Positions 11,082 through 22,875 of a stretch of 64,000 nucleotides of DNA are shown here, piece after piece. The stretch spans positions 9,069,442 through 9,133,441 of the forward strand of contig OZ035964.1 in NCBI GenBank assembly GCA_964034945.1, given 5' to 3'. How positions within the stretch are numbered: position 1 is the first letter of the stretch; every line of letters begins with the position of its first letter. The translations under genes were made by a program, and so were the position numbers. The notes below the pieces were generated by a model. It searched no databases, was not told the DNA's origin, and worked only from the letters and a program-made list of their open reading frames with translations. The stretch is from Chrysopilus asiliformis (taxonomy: Eukaryota > Arthropoda > Insecta > Diptera > Rhagionidae).

Positions 11082-11150
11082 AATCGCAATCATAATCGCA
11101 ATCATAATCGCAATCATAATCGCAATCATAATCGCAATCATAATCGCAAT
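11082..11150. repeat. 12-bp tandem repeat
   Basis: Five copies plus a partial of AATCGCAATCAT, derived from one foldback arm. Confidence 0.95.
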
Positions 11151-11154
11151 TGTT

Positions 11155-11316
11155 AATCTGATTTGGGCTTTAGTCTGAATTGGGCTGTAGTCTGAATTGG
11201 GCTTTAGTCTGAATTGTGCTTTAGTCTGAATTGGGCTTTAGTCTGAATTGGGTCTGAATTGGGCTTTAGTCTGAATTGGGCTTTAGTCTGAATTGGGCTT
11301 TAGTCTGAATTGGGCT
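11155..11316. repeat. 17-bp tandem repeat
   Basis: About nine units of AGTCTGAATTGGGCTTT with occasional substitutions and one shortened unit. It is an expansion of the element's own right terminus. Confidence 0.95.
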
Positions 11317-11556
11317 TTACACTGTGGAAAAAAACAGAGTCGATTATGCACCAACACGAAGTGTGAGAGTGTCCGGCACCTTTCGCAGAAAACCGAACTC
11401 CGGCCTAGGGAGTTCACAATAGTTTCCTTGTGAAGAATTTTTCGGTGTAAAATCATATTATAGAGGAGTTAAAAGAAACAAATAAATTTCACCTCACAAA
11501 TGCTTGTTTTTTACATATTTCAAAGTTAATTTTGATTGTTAAAAACTTATCCTGCA

Positions 11557-11616
11557 TGGCTCTAACGGGACTCGAACCTAGGGACCTCTCGATTTGTAAG
11601 CCATTCGCCTTGCCAT
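11557..11616 (-). pseudogene. tRNA-like fragment
   Basis: On the minus strand there is a perfect RNA polymerase III B box, GGTTCGAGTCC (11568-11578), followed by sequence resembling a tRNA 3' acceptor strand (GTTAGAGCCA). Upstream, TGGCAAGGCGAATGG only loosely recalls an A box, and I cannot fold a proper anticodon arm. It is probably a tRNA-derived SINE or tRNA pseudogene scrap, not a working tRNA. Confidence 0.5.
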
Positions 11617-11752
11617 AAGATTTTTGAAGTCCATTGGAAAGTCTGTTCTAACGTGATCAACCTTTACAATGGAAATAACTCCTAAAAGTAATTCAAGTGA
11701 ATCTTTGAATCCTTTTCGGAATTCATTCAAAATTGAGACCAAAACGCTGTTA

Positions 11753-11904
11753 AGCCCAATTCAGACTAACGATTGCGCTTACGATTGAGGCTTCTTGACC
11801 AATGATATCAAAGCTTTCAACGATAGAGACATGAAAGCTTTGATTTCATTGTTCGAGGAAGCTCAATTGTAACCGTAATCGCAATCATTAGTCTGAATTG
11901 GGCT
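11753..11904. mobile_element. Foldback MITE, copy 2
   Basis: Compact 152-bp version of the 10.97-kb element with the same AGCCCAATTCAGACTAACG ends and TTA on both sides (11750-11752 and 11905-11907). It lacks the tandem expansions and so shows the ancestral form. Confidence 0.85.
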
Positions 11905-12067
11905 TTAAAGTGAATTTTTAACTCCTTAAAATATGAATGTCAAAATAACTCCTCGCAGTGGTGTTATATCTTTAAATGATACTGCGAGGTACCTAATTTT
12001 AGCTATGTTTTTGAGGCGGCATTAATTTGTTCCCGGATTTTTCCGAGAGTCTAGAACAATCGTCCAT

Positions 12068-12204
12068 AAAATACGTCACGCTAATTTTAGCCTTTTCAGA
12101 CTACCCCCACCTCTCACTCTCTACCGGTCGTCACACTTTCTTAATTTTTTGTATGGCGTTTAGTACCACCGGCACAACCTTTCGACCAAAAGTGTGACGT
12201 ATTT
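12068..12204. mobile_element. Small MITE with AAATACGTCAC ends, copy 1
   Basis: The left end AAATACGTCACGC pairs with the right end GTGTGACGTATTT; C-rich interior. A sister copy lies at 29998-30130. Confidence 0.7.
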
Positions 12205-12705
12205 TTATCTCGTTATCATTTCAAAAAAAAAAAAATCCAAAAAATATCTTGGTTCAAAATTAATTTGAAATAAATTGAACTCGTGTTTTAAGGATAATTT
12301 ATTATATGAACCGATTACCAGCATAACGAAATGAAATCTTGAAATTTTCATCCCTTTTTCTATCGGGATATATAGTCTATGTTAACTAGTCACTTGGTAA
12401 CTTTATAATGAAAATTAAACCATGACATTTCAGTTGCAAGGGGGTAATAATTTTCATATAGCAAATGTGAACAGTTTGAATATAAAATAGTCGGGTTGGT
12501 TTTTTTTATTGTTATTTTATTTGTTTTTTTTTTAATATTTAACAGTTTCCTACGAAATCCCACAATACAAATTATGAAGGTAGGGATTTGCCAGAACATT
12601 AATTTTTTTTCGTAGTCTTTTGGCACTGGGTGTTGTTTATTGCCACCCCCAACGTCCGGGATTATGAATGTTGAACCGTAACAATTTGTTACCGATATTA
12701 ATTTA
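12205..12705. other. Unannotated sequence
   Basis: Poly-A and poly-T rich; no gene or repeat recognised. Confidence 0.4.
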
Positions 12706-12990
12706 CTTTCGCAAAGGTTTCGGAAATATTTGTTCTGCTTAGAATTAACCTACAAAAATTCCCGCTTAGAAAAAAGCTCGGATTTTTTTTTCGCTTAGAA
12801 ACAGCCTCCAAAAATTCAAAAAAAATATTCCGCTTAGAAAAGGTATCGGAAATATTTTTTCTGCTTAGAAACAACCTCCAAAAATTTTTTTTGGTTAGAA
12901 ATAGCCTCCGAAAATTCGAAAGAAGGATTTCCCGCTTAGAAAAGGTTTCGGAATTATTTTTCCTGTTTAGAAAAAGGCTCCAAAATTTCG
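12706..12990. repeat. Degenerate CGCTTAGAAA minisatellite
   Basis: The words CGCTTAGAAA, GGTTTCGGAAATATTT and CCTCCAAAAATTC recur in order about five times at 30-65 bp spacing, with variable A/T tracts between them. Confidence 0.75.
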
Positions 12991-15900
12991 CGATATCAAA
13001 ATTTGTTTTAAAAATAAAGATTCTAACCCTGAAAAGTCTTCAGATATGTGGTGTGTATTTCCTCTTTCTCAAAGCTGGCGATAACATTTTAAACGGTCGC
13101 TGTTAGAATAGTTTTTGTTTTTATTTACAAAAAAATAGTGTGAAATATTTGGTCGTGGTGACCGTTGGTAATATTCGAATGCCGGTTGACCCCTACCTTA
13201 ACGTGTGCTCCTCGGTTCAATTTACTTGCATATTTACCTGGACTGTTGAGACTCTCGCGCGTCTTTGGACCTAAGCGATTCATCAAAACGTTGCAGTCAC
13301 TCCTCCCCGGATAAATGTTCAAAATATCACTTGAATGATCAGTTGGTAAGTTGTTTTATTTTTTCGCCTTTACATAATCGTTTCAACGTCTCAGCGTTCA
13401 TATATAAATATTTAAGAAAAGCATTCAAGAGGTTCTTTTACTCATTTCGCTTACTTTTTATTAAAGCCGTAAGTTGGATTTTTCCTTATTAAAGTGGTAA
13501 CTAGAAAATACTCGTAGATATTACAAGGTAAAGGTTTATAGAGGAATATGCTAACGTCTCTTTAGACTTTATCAAATTTCAAGATTTAGTTGAACAAAAC
13601 GTTAAAAGTTATGCAATAAAATTGATCACTGCCACAATGTGCTCCCATGGGGAAGAATTTTATTGCACCTAAAAGTGGGAAAAGTTCAAGCCACGCGTTG
13701 GTTCTAAGGTACAGCCCTAAAGTAACACTTTCTGCTGGGTGAGGAAGAGGGGAGGGGGGGGGGGGGGGGTTGGGGGGTAGAGGAGGGATAAGAGAATTTG
13801 TTTCCAGTTTATTGCTATCGATCGATATTAACGTCATTCGGTGCATTTGTTATTCCCATTGCTATGATGCTATGACCAGAATTGTATTGCATTTTATGAT
13901 TATACGGAAATTATAAAATACACCTTGTAAGGTGTGCAAATTATTTATGTATCAAGTCATATTGTCTTCCATCCTTTCATTCCACGCATTCACTTTTATA
14001 TTTATTTATTTTATCACAGAACAATCAACTGGGAATATTTGTGATTTATTGATTTACCTCTGCATTTAACGGTTGATTCGAATAGTGAGACTAGTTGATA
14101 CTAATTCAAAAGCTATTCGTATGTGCCATATTCCAAATTGTTGTATGCTGGTGTGTGTGGTTTGTTGATTTCTTTACCATATGAGTGGCATAGCTCGGGC
14201 TGCTTTCATTAGAGCGAGATGGAAACCCGGAAAATTCATAACTTGAAAGCTTTGCAAATAGGACAGTCTTGGCACGCTAGCTTTGGCTGCGGCTTAGCTC
14301 GTCGGAAAGTCGTGGGATCTTGGTCCATTTGCAAAAACGACCACAACAACAAATAAATTTATATTCGTGCCAAAGTAAACAACGGATTCTAAAACTCTGC
14401 CTCTCTTCTAATCTTAGAGGAAGGATAAGGGTAATTTTAAGAAAGATCAAGCATAATCATGATAGTTGCATCACCTATGCATATCCACATTCACCATACC
14501 TAAAACTTAATAACTCATTGAAATTGAAAGACTAAAATATTGCGACGAAAACATTAAAATATTTATTGGACTATATCCGTATCAAACAAAAACTTCCGGC
14601 AAACAAAATGCTTCATAAATTATCAAACTTAATCCTTACAGTAAATTCAACCATAATCTTAACTTAATAAATCTTTTTATATATAAAATAACATGCAATT
14701 AAAATAATATAACATAATTTAGACCATAATAGTTTAAAATAATATAATATAATTTAATTTAAAACATCTTTGTTTAATATATTTGAAAATAAATAGAAAA
14801 TTTTATTGATCAAAAAGTCGACGCATTTCCACCATCGTATTCGATTGTGAGATTAATATTTCTCAAAAGGATAAAAAAAATTATATCGTAGAAGCGCTAT
14901 TTTAATTGTGGATCCACCTTTATTTAGCGTTGCGCGAAAAATAAAAAAAAAGAAAACCTATAGTTTTTAAAATCGATCGAAAACGCGGTTATGAAAAGCA
15001 AAACGTGGTGTCAATTTCACAAAAGACCCTATATGAACGGTTATTACCGCTTTCCTAACGGTTTTTCTAACGGAACTATCCAGTTATACCGGAAAAATAC
15101 AAAATTCTAATTTTCACAATTATAATAATCGAAGAAAATCACTGCAATTCACAGATATCGCACGATTCGAAGATGGGTTGTAAATCTTGCTCACTTTTCC
15201 TCGACGCAAGCTGGTGAGGATTTTCCCAGTCAAATAAAAAAATGAAAAAACTTACAGTTTGATGATTGAAAATAAAAATTAACATAAAATCAGGATCAGA
15301 TGATCTTTGATGATAAAAAAAATGAAATCCGAATCAGATGTTTCTGCTGTAGATCAGATGGCCGAGAGAAGAAAGAAAAAAAAATCTCGTAACAGGGCCG
15401 GAACAAAACGCAGTAAATCCAAGTGAATTCTTGAAGGGATTCTGCTTTTACAGATGATTAATTTGATGAAATTTTCGTAATTTTTGTAATTTCTTTAATT
15501 TGTTGTAATTTGTTTAATATGTTTTAATTTGTTTTAATTTTTGGTGTCTCCTTCTCCCTGGAGATAACCTAAAATCCCGATCGATGGCATTAGTTTGATG
15601 CATCAAAAAATGCGAAAAATGGTTTTAATCATAGAATGATATTTACCTTGGTTAAATTCCCTTTTTTTTCTTTTGGATGCCGATTGCAAGGATGGAGACA
15701 AGATTTCCGGATAGCTTCTATCTCGGTGTGAAAATGACCATGCGGTCAGAAATGTAAAGCCAAGAATTCCTCCGTAATCCTGGATAATTTGGGGTTTATT
15801 TAATCCCATTCAATTTTAATATTGTAAGATGCACAATCTCACCTCAAAATTTCCACAATCCGGCACACAAAAAAAAAGAAGAAAAGAAAACTTTGGTTCT

Positions 15901-17835
15901 CCTTCCCAAAAATTGAAGAAGGAGACACTTGAAAATATTCGATCTACACTGATCCAAATGAAAACGAGAAATGATTGAGTGTTAGCACCAATTGCACTCA
16001 CACTAATTGAAATTTAGTGTAAAACACATATATTTCCGTGACAAGCAAATCAGAATACCAAGTGTGCTGAATTTGGTTGTACTAGATCGAAGTTTGGGAC
16101 AACTAAATATTATTAAAAAAAATATTAATAATATTCAAAAAAAAATCATGAATGTATGACCATTGTCCCTTTCTGAATTTCTTTTTATTCGAAAATGTTC
16201 GGTCGGCTAAAATTAGACAACAAAAATTCAAAAGTATTTTGAAAATTGACATTTGAAATACCATGAAAATCCGTTGAAGTTGTCTAAACTAAAAATTAGA
16301 AAAGCGTAGGATAATCATTTTTTAAACTTTGTGGGAAAAATCCAGCGAAAATTATTTAAATAATATCGCACTTTAGTACATTTTCGTCAAATCTCAAAAA
16401 CCCAACGTAGACCAGATGGTTAAAGTCCATTTCTCATTTAAATTGCCATTACAATTACTACAAGAATATCACAGTATAATTGTAATTCCAATCCATGTAA
16501 TTTAATGATACATATGACGAAAATTTAAAAACGAAAATTTCTAACCCAAAGTTCCATTTCAGTAACAAGCCAAGCTCATATAAAATCTCGCAAAACCAAC
16601 AGCAGATAAACCCGAGAAGTAATACCATTCCATCGAGCCGAAGAAAACAAGTGCGTTACAACAACAAAATGCATTGCTAAGCAAAATCAATTACCATCGA
16701 AGTACATGCAATTTGTTGTTGCATTTCTTTTTCTCTCGAATTGTAACGAACTATTTTTATATTAAACGATATTTTAAATTCAAATAAATTTTTAACTATT
16801 GTATCTTTTCATGAATTATAATTAGCTTAGATTTCATATTGGGTGGAGGAATAAATGTAATTTTGAATTTTTAAAATAACCATAATGAAATGGAAATTTC
16901 TGTGAATTTTCTTCACAGGCGTCTGCTACAAAATGTAAGGAAAATTCATACTTTTGTTTGACTCTTGAGACATGAAATCAATTCACTTATTCTGACGCTC
17001 TCCTCCTAGCTATAAAACAGTTTCAGGTCCTGCCATTCTTTTTATCCGATTATTATTATGAAGAATCGCAAAAAAAAAACCTAATATTTTGCTACCCTTC
17101 TGTTTTTTTTTTACCTCTAATTTGCTATGTGCACATAATTTTATCGCTAAAGTACCGATCATTAGTAACTAACCAGCAACAAGTGTTAAATTCGTGTGCC
17201 CAATGTTCGTGTGAGGTGTTGTATCCTTCCTGATAATCAACCAACATTTCTATACTGAACAAAACGCGCTCACCATATCGGCGGCTATGAGGGAGGCACA
17301 CGTTACTGACTACAAAATATATAAGCCGTACTGCAAAATCGTACACAACGGAAATGAGTTTTCATGGTAAATATCCGGTCCTATCCTGTATATTATGGTG
17401 GTAAATTAAATGCTGAAACTATTGTATAAAAAAAAATGTGAAAAAGGGGTTGATATCAAAATCTATCGAGTGTCTCTCGTAGATGAAAATTTTATGCGAT
17501 AAATAGCTTTTCAGGTCAATTAACCTTTAGTTTTTTGAAATTCTCTCACACCAACCTACATTATTGGCAGGGTAGGGTGACCGTATTTTTTGTTCGTTAG
17601 AATCTAAGACATATGATCGGTATCGGGAGGGGAGGGGAGGGCAGGGGGGAAGGGAAGTATTGTGTGAAAAAATTTTAGTCTCCCGAAATTAATCGAAAAA
17701 CGCCCCCAACTATTTTTTTTTCAACAAGTAAACTTTACTCTGACTTATTGTGATATCTATTTTCTTTAGAGCACAACTAAAATATGGATCGAATGTCCAA
17801 TTATTAATTGGTGGTAATAAATTGTTTTTTTACAT
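12991..17835. other. Largely featureless AT-rich region
   Basis: No gene supported. It holds a G16 run inside a G-rich patch (13741-13785), a degenerate TTTAATTTGT repeat (15475-15545), a very AT-rich patch (14650-14800) and a GGGAGGGG-type patch (17622-17660). Short frames here have no family resemblance. Confidence 0.45.
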
Positions 17836-18350
17836 GATATATCATATAATAGCTTGTTAGATTTAGTATACCGTTTATAACGCATCGAACCAATCATCGG
17901 ACACAAAAATGAATCACACCAAGGTGTTAGGGATGACAAAATGTTTTGATTTCCGCATGTCCGCCCGTCCGTCTGTCCGTCCGAGAACACCATAATTTTC
18001 GAAAGGATTGTTTCTCGTAAATGGCAAGACCAAGTTCTTGAACGGGCAAACTTGAACCATTCATTTCTCCCTCCCCCATACAAACGAAACAGTTTTTTGC
18101 AATTTTCTCGAAAATCGTGAGTCATATTGAAAAATTTATTAATGCAAAATGTGTTTAAATTAAAATTTTACTTAACTCGTCCATATATCCCCCTGCTTAC
18201 CCCTCTCCCACATAATTGGTATACTTTTATCCTGTTTTCTTGAAAACTGTGCATCGCATCGAAAAAAAAGATAACATGTGTTTAGAATATAATTTTAAAT
18301 AACTCATCTATACATCAAAATCCTGTTGGACAACTACTTCTCCCCTCCAT
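17836..18350 (+). mobile_element. DINE-like repeat, family B, copy 2
   Basis: Begins with the ATGATATATCATAT palindrome, then ACCGTTTATAACGCATCGAA. CCGTCCGTCTGTCCGTCC words, the CCATACAAACGAAACAG block and later family phrases follow. The ACTTGAAATTT box has been deleted together with about 30 nt. Non-coding. Confidence 0.55.
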
Positions 18351-18420
18351 TATTTATGTTTTGAAATTTTAAACTAAACTTTACGTAATACGATTTGAGG
18401 TTTTCACGGTTGACATAATG

Positions 18421-18632
18421 ATTATTTTCGAATTTTCCGTTTAACCGCGTAAAATGCTTTTTAAGATAAATAAATAAAATAATATAAAATTACCGTCTTG
18501 TGAGCGGTAAATAAATTATATTATTTAATTTATTTATAAATTATATTATTTAATTTATTTATAAATTAAATAATTTTATTTATGTATCTTAAAAAACATT
18601 TTACGCGGTTAAACCGAAAATTCAAAAATAAT
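18421..18632. mobile_element. Foldback element with about 55-bp arms
   Basis: The left arm (GAATTTTCCGTTTAACCGCG, AAAATGC, TTTTTAAGATA) and the right arm (its complement) flank an AT-rich centre. The centre contains two tandem copies of a TAAATTATATTATTTAATTT-type unit. No target duplication identified. Confidence 0.7.
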
Positions 18633-18777
18633 CCATTTTTGCGTAGTTTTGCTGAAGGCCGAGTTATCACCGAGAGTGAAGACCGAGAAGAAGATGAGGG
18701 CGAAGTTCGACCCGTGGGTAGGGGTTGGATCGTGAAGCGATCGTTCCATATTAACATGGGAATTTTCTATTAATTAA

Positions 18778-19146
18778 GAGAGTAAATACGCGAGTAACTC
18801 TCAAAAACCCTCGAGAGTTACTCGCAAGAGGTTGTCCATTTGAGAGTTGATTTCGGCGATTTTTCTCTTTTCAAGACCAATATCTTGACTTTTTTGACAT
18901 CTTGCTTTGGCGAGTTCTCGAGAGCTACTAGCGAAATTCAAACACCGTTCGTATCTGGCGAGTTACTCTCCGAGAGTTCAGTGGAGGCGTGTCCACTAGA
19001 GAGTAGAATCACTTTTGACAGCTCGCAGAAACTAGCTCGCGAGTTTTTGCGAGTTTCTGCGAGCGACTCTCAGAGGAGTGTCCATTTGCAAGTGGCTGCT
19101 ATCGAGAGGTTCTCGCCGGCATTTATTTTCATTTAGAGCGGCACCT
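18778..19146. mobile_element. GAG/CTC-rich element, family F, copy 1 (left end lost)
   Basis: Closely matches the intact copy at 52609-52985, with many CGAGAGTTACTCGC-type palindromes. The right end GCGGCACCT is kept and followed by TTA; the left terminus GGTGCCGC is missing. A 98-residue frame inside has a counterpart that ends early in the other copy, so it is not a gene. Confidence 0.7.
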
Positions 19147-20661
19147 TTAGCAGTAATCGATTTTCAAAATATTGCGCCGATCGTGTTTCTTGAAAAAAAT
19201 GTTAATTTCATTGAAATTAATAACTGTTCTGAAAGAAATCCTTCTTAAGACTTTATCTGTAATTCTCCTACCCAACTTCGTCTCTCCCCCCCGCCCCTCT
19301 TTTCATCCAAAAATGCTAATATTCTGTCTATGAATCTTCATTAAAACTATTTTTATTTTCGATTTGATGGAAATTCATGAACGACGAAACCATTAAAAAT
19401 TAGATAGTCTTCACACGCGGTGGAATTTAATTATAATGTTGATACATTGATAAGAAATTGTGACCCAAAAGTTTTGTTTACTAATGATAATGATTGGAGG
19501 CATTACTTTTAATTTGTATTTCTTTTAAAAGGTTACAAATTCACGCAAATTTCAAGGTTAAAAACATATGCTATTTCCTTTAAAAGTCACTAAAAAAAAC
19601 AACAAAAACGATTAAAAAATAAACTTTTTTTTTGAAACTCGTGTTACTTATCTTTACCGGATTTTCGATACGAATCCCCATGTATATAACATACGTTTTT
19701 CACTAGAATCGATTGTAACATGGAATAATGAAATTGTTTGAGAATTTCGTATCTATGTTAAATGTGAATATGTTAAAAACAATATAGAAAATTCCGAGTG
19801 ATCACGGAATAAGCAAAACATTAAAAAAAGAAAACTCAACAATCCCTGAATATCTTTTTTGAGACAATTTGGTTTAGAATCGTTTAGCTTATGCTGCTGC
19901 AGTGGCTATCGTTACTCATTTCAGAACTGGGCAGAGTATACAGCAGTCCCTATGGAGACACAATAGCAACATATTTTATTAAAAATATGCAAAATGCAAA
20001 ATTTTTTCCATGCGCAAAACCATTGCTGGCGGATCCATAAGGGCAATACATACCATAGATAAAAATATTTTAATAATATTATCGGCACACAAAACAACAT
20101 TGAGGATATAGATACGAAAATCTCTAGTTGCATTTAGTTGGATATTCTTTGCGAGGTAAAATGAAAAAAAAAATTGGTGAAATGAAAGCAAACCTACATT
20201 TGTTAATATATTTTCATTAAAAAAAAATCTATGTATAAAAATATGCCTCTCGACATGCTCTTTTTAGTAGCCAAATGGTAAAATTCGCGTACAGTGTTTG
20301 TACAAAGTAGCCAGCCACAATATAATCAGGTAGCACTCCTTTTTCCACATTAAATTTATATACACTGTGAGTCCAGTGTTTAAGTGCTGCTGCGACAACA
20401 TAACTACTAGTAGTAGAACGATTTTTAGTGGTGGAAACTTACTATAGCCAGAAAAATATACGAGTATGAAAAAAATCATACGTGACTTTGTTAACTCGTG
20501 GCCTTAAATCACGTACTTCCTATGCACACGCAAATCTTCTTTCTTTTTAAATTTGCTTGTTTGTTTTCTCATCTTGTGCCTACTTTAAAGTTATCTAAAA
20601 TGTGTACGTTACAATTTGATAACTGACCCTTAAGGATTTTCATAACAGGCAATTGTTTTTA
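19147..20661. other. Unannotated AT-rich sequence
   Basis: No gene or repeat recognised. Overlapping short frames around 20.0-20.5 kb are in AT-rich sequence and have no family resemblance. Confidence 0.45.
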
Positions 20662-21912
20662 TTTTCTTATACGAAGTATAAAAAAAGTATTGTATTTATG
20701 AAAAATTTCGACCAATTAATTTCTTCCAAACAAAAACATTTCCCGATCCCTCCTGATTGCAGCATTATTACAAAAATGTCTCTCTATCTGTCAGTCTGTT
20801 AGTCTTTTTCAATCAGTCTGTCAACCTGTGTACAATATTTCTCAAAAATTACGGAGGCTAGAGCCATGAAATTTCACAGGAATGCCTTTTGAAAATCGCA
20901 ATTTCGTTTTTTCACGATTTACTCCGTAACTACGAATTTCTTAGTAGTTTTATGTATGACGAAAGTTGAAGACAGTAAAATTTCCTACGTTTTTGTCTTT
21001 TACTAGAACTATACATATCTCAAGCCGTTATCGAGTTATGCCATCATTTAAAATAAATCAATTTTTTGCGATTATCTTGGAAAAAACGGGTTTTTGCCTT
21101 TGTTTCAATTAATGAGAATGGCATATTCCATAATTTTATCCTTTCCTGTTATCCGCTATCTTTTACTGTTATCGAGATATTTTAGGTTTTGTAAAAGAAA
21201 AAAATCATGCGCTCAGAGAAAAAAAATTGTCATATGGATAAAATTATTGTTAAATTAACAACATTTTTTTGTTAAAATCACAGAGAAATTGTAAATTGAA
21301 AAAAAATATTTTTTGAGGGAAATCTTTGTTCAACAAAAAAATATGTTATACTAGCTTGCATACCCGTCGTTGCCGGGTTAAGTTTTTTCAATTTTTTTTA
21401 TGGTCTATGTTGGAGCTAAACTTCAGGCCAATCGGCTCAGTAGTTTCCCCGCTAAAGGGTAACATAGAGGAAGAGCTAAGTTTCGATATCACTTTATCCC
21501 CTCCCCTTACTCCCCCACCTCTCCGGGTACTTTTTAATGGGTCTATGTTGGGGCTGGACCCCCGACGAACATCTATGCCAGATTTCAGGCCAATCGGTTC
21601 AGTAGTTTCCCCGTGAAAGAGTAACATAGCGCAAAAACTAAATTTCGAAATCACCTTACTCCCTCCCCTTACTCCCCCACCTATCGCGCTACTTTTCCGT
21701 ATGCCTATGTTGGAACAAGAACTACCACAGACACTCATGCCAAATTTCAAGTCAATCGGTTCAGTCGTTTTTGCGTGAAAGAGGAACAGACAGACACCAA
21801 CTCATTTTTATACCTTAGTATGATATTTTATCTGTCAAGTTATGGTGTCAATTATGCAGAAACGTTGATTTTGTATAAGGAAGTCATGTGCTGTTCACAT
21901 CAGATTTTTTTT
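20662..21912 (+). mobile_element. Helentron-like repeat, family C, copy 3
   Basis: 5' hairpin (TTTCTTATAC, GAA, GTATAAA), CTGTCAGTCTGTT words, the GCTAGAGCCATGAAATTTCA box and several TATCGAGATA phrases. The 3' tail (GTATAAGGAAGTCATGTGCT, then GTTCACATCAGAT) lies beyond a nested Helitron. Confidence 0.7.
21351..21823 (-). mobile_element. Non-autonomous Helitron, family A
   Basis: On the minus strand the element starts A|TCATACTAAGGTATAAA. It has CTGTCTGTTCCTCTTTCACG, a GACTTGAAATTTGGCATGAG box and two internal repeats with C-rich tracts. It ends with the hairpin ACCCG, loop GCAACGA, CGGGT, 7 nt, then CTAG|T. These are canonical Helitron ends. No Rep/helicase is encoded. It is inserted in family C copy 3. 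Confidence 0.85.
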
Positions 21913-22875
21913 GTTAGGTTGCATTTCAATTTCCTGCTTTAATGCAAAACAAAATCATTTATCACCTGCTTTTAGTGGTAAACCACGACCTATTATATCT
22001 TATAATCCCTCAACAAGTTTTGTGTTTTGAGAAAGTATAAAATCCGAATATTGCATTGAATAATTCTTTAATATGTTGATGACCAATTCGTGGTTTTTTT
22101 TTTGGAGGGGGAGGGGGGGGGGGGTAAGCTTGATTCTAAAACTATTTAAGGGCAAATTTGTACTGCTATGATTTGATTTTTTAGTAGAATCTTTCCAGCT
22201 TTAGAAATAAAAGAGTTCTATTTCTGTTTTGTTCATGAACAAAAGTGACGAAAAATCTAAGAGATATAAACTGTATCAAATTTTCTTTACAATGAAATTA
22301 TTGGAGATAGTTTCAGGGTTAATAATAGTTTAAATCGAAACTACCCTTTGTCCCATCTTAAATGATTCGCAATGAGAGATTTTCCAAAATTTCATCATCT
22401 CTGGTATATTTTACTAAGTGCGGAGTCCAGGGCAACAGAATACACTGTTGTAAACTTTGAATTTGAATAAATATTATTTTTTAGACAATGAGTTTAAGTA
22501 TTTGGTAGGCTCGAATGTAACTTAAAAGTCCCCTAAAACTCGTCGTCGGGTGCCCCATGGACTGACTGACTGCATCGAAGTCGACGAAATTTACGATGAA
22601 TGGCGTTGAAAGTCACCGGACCGTAATTCCTTTAGGGACAACAGCAAGTAAACCCTTTTTACCATCATCTTTGTTTTCTTTTTCTTTTTTTTTTAAATTT
22701 GTTAGCAGCTTGCTGCGGAGCTGTGCGGTGCTATTCTTTTATTTTTATTTTACGCGGATTGTCTGGTTTGCTATTACTAGGTAATATGGAAAATGAATAC
22801 AATTTCTTCTTTCCCCATTACTGTTGCTTACTAGCAGTTTTTTCTACTATGAGTATTTCGTATGGTAGGTGCCTG
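21913..22875. other. Unannotated sequence with a G-rich patch
   Basis: G-rich run at 22104-22124; otherwise no gene or repeat recognised. Confidence 0.4.

Larger units (their letters stand above)
10970..11316. mobile_element. Foldback MITE with internal tandem expansion, copy 1
   Basis: The ends AGCCCAATTCAGACTAACG and its complement are flanked by TTA on both sides (10967-10969 and 11317-11319). The arms carry CTTGACCAATGAGATCAAAG and its complement around a short loop. In the right arm a 12-bp unit (AATCGCAATCAT) is repeated about five times, and a 17-bp unit (AGTCTGAATTGGGCTTT) about nine times. The 3-bp TTA duplication suggests a PIF/Harbinger-type origin. Confidence 0.8.
11320..12051 (+). 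mobile_element. TA-flanked DNA element, family P, copy 2
   Basis: The left end CACTGTGGAAAAAAAC is preceded by TA. The inverted right end GACTCTCGGAAAAATCC is followed by TA (12052-12053). Internal similarity to copy 1 (4.39-5.9 kb, inverse orientation) is clear in TTCACAATAGTTTCCTTG and in GGAGTTAAAA. A foldback MITE is inserted at 11753-11904. Non-coding. Confidence 0.65.

Noticed and set aside
11557..11616. Functional tRNA gene
   Set aside because: A B box is present, but the anticodon arm and acceptor pairing do not form a tRNA.
18840..19136. 98-codon frame in family F, partly shared with 52687-52920
   Set aside because: Lies wholly inside a MITE; the other copy ends earlier and most differences change amino acids, so it tracks repeat homology rather than a protein.
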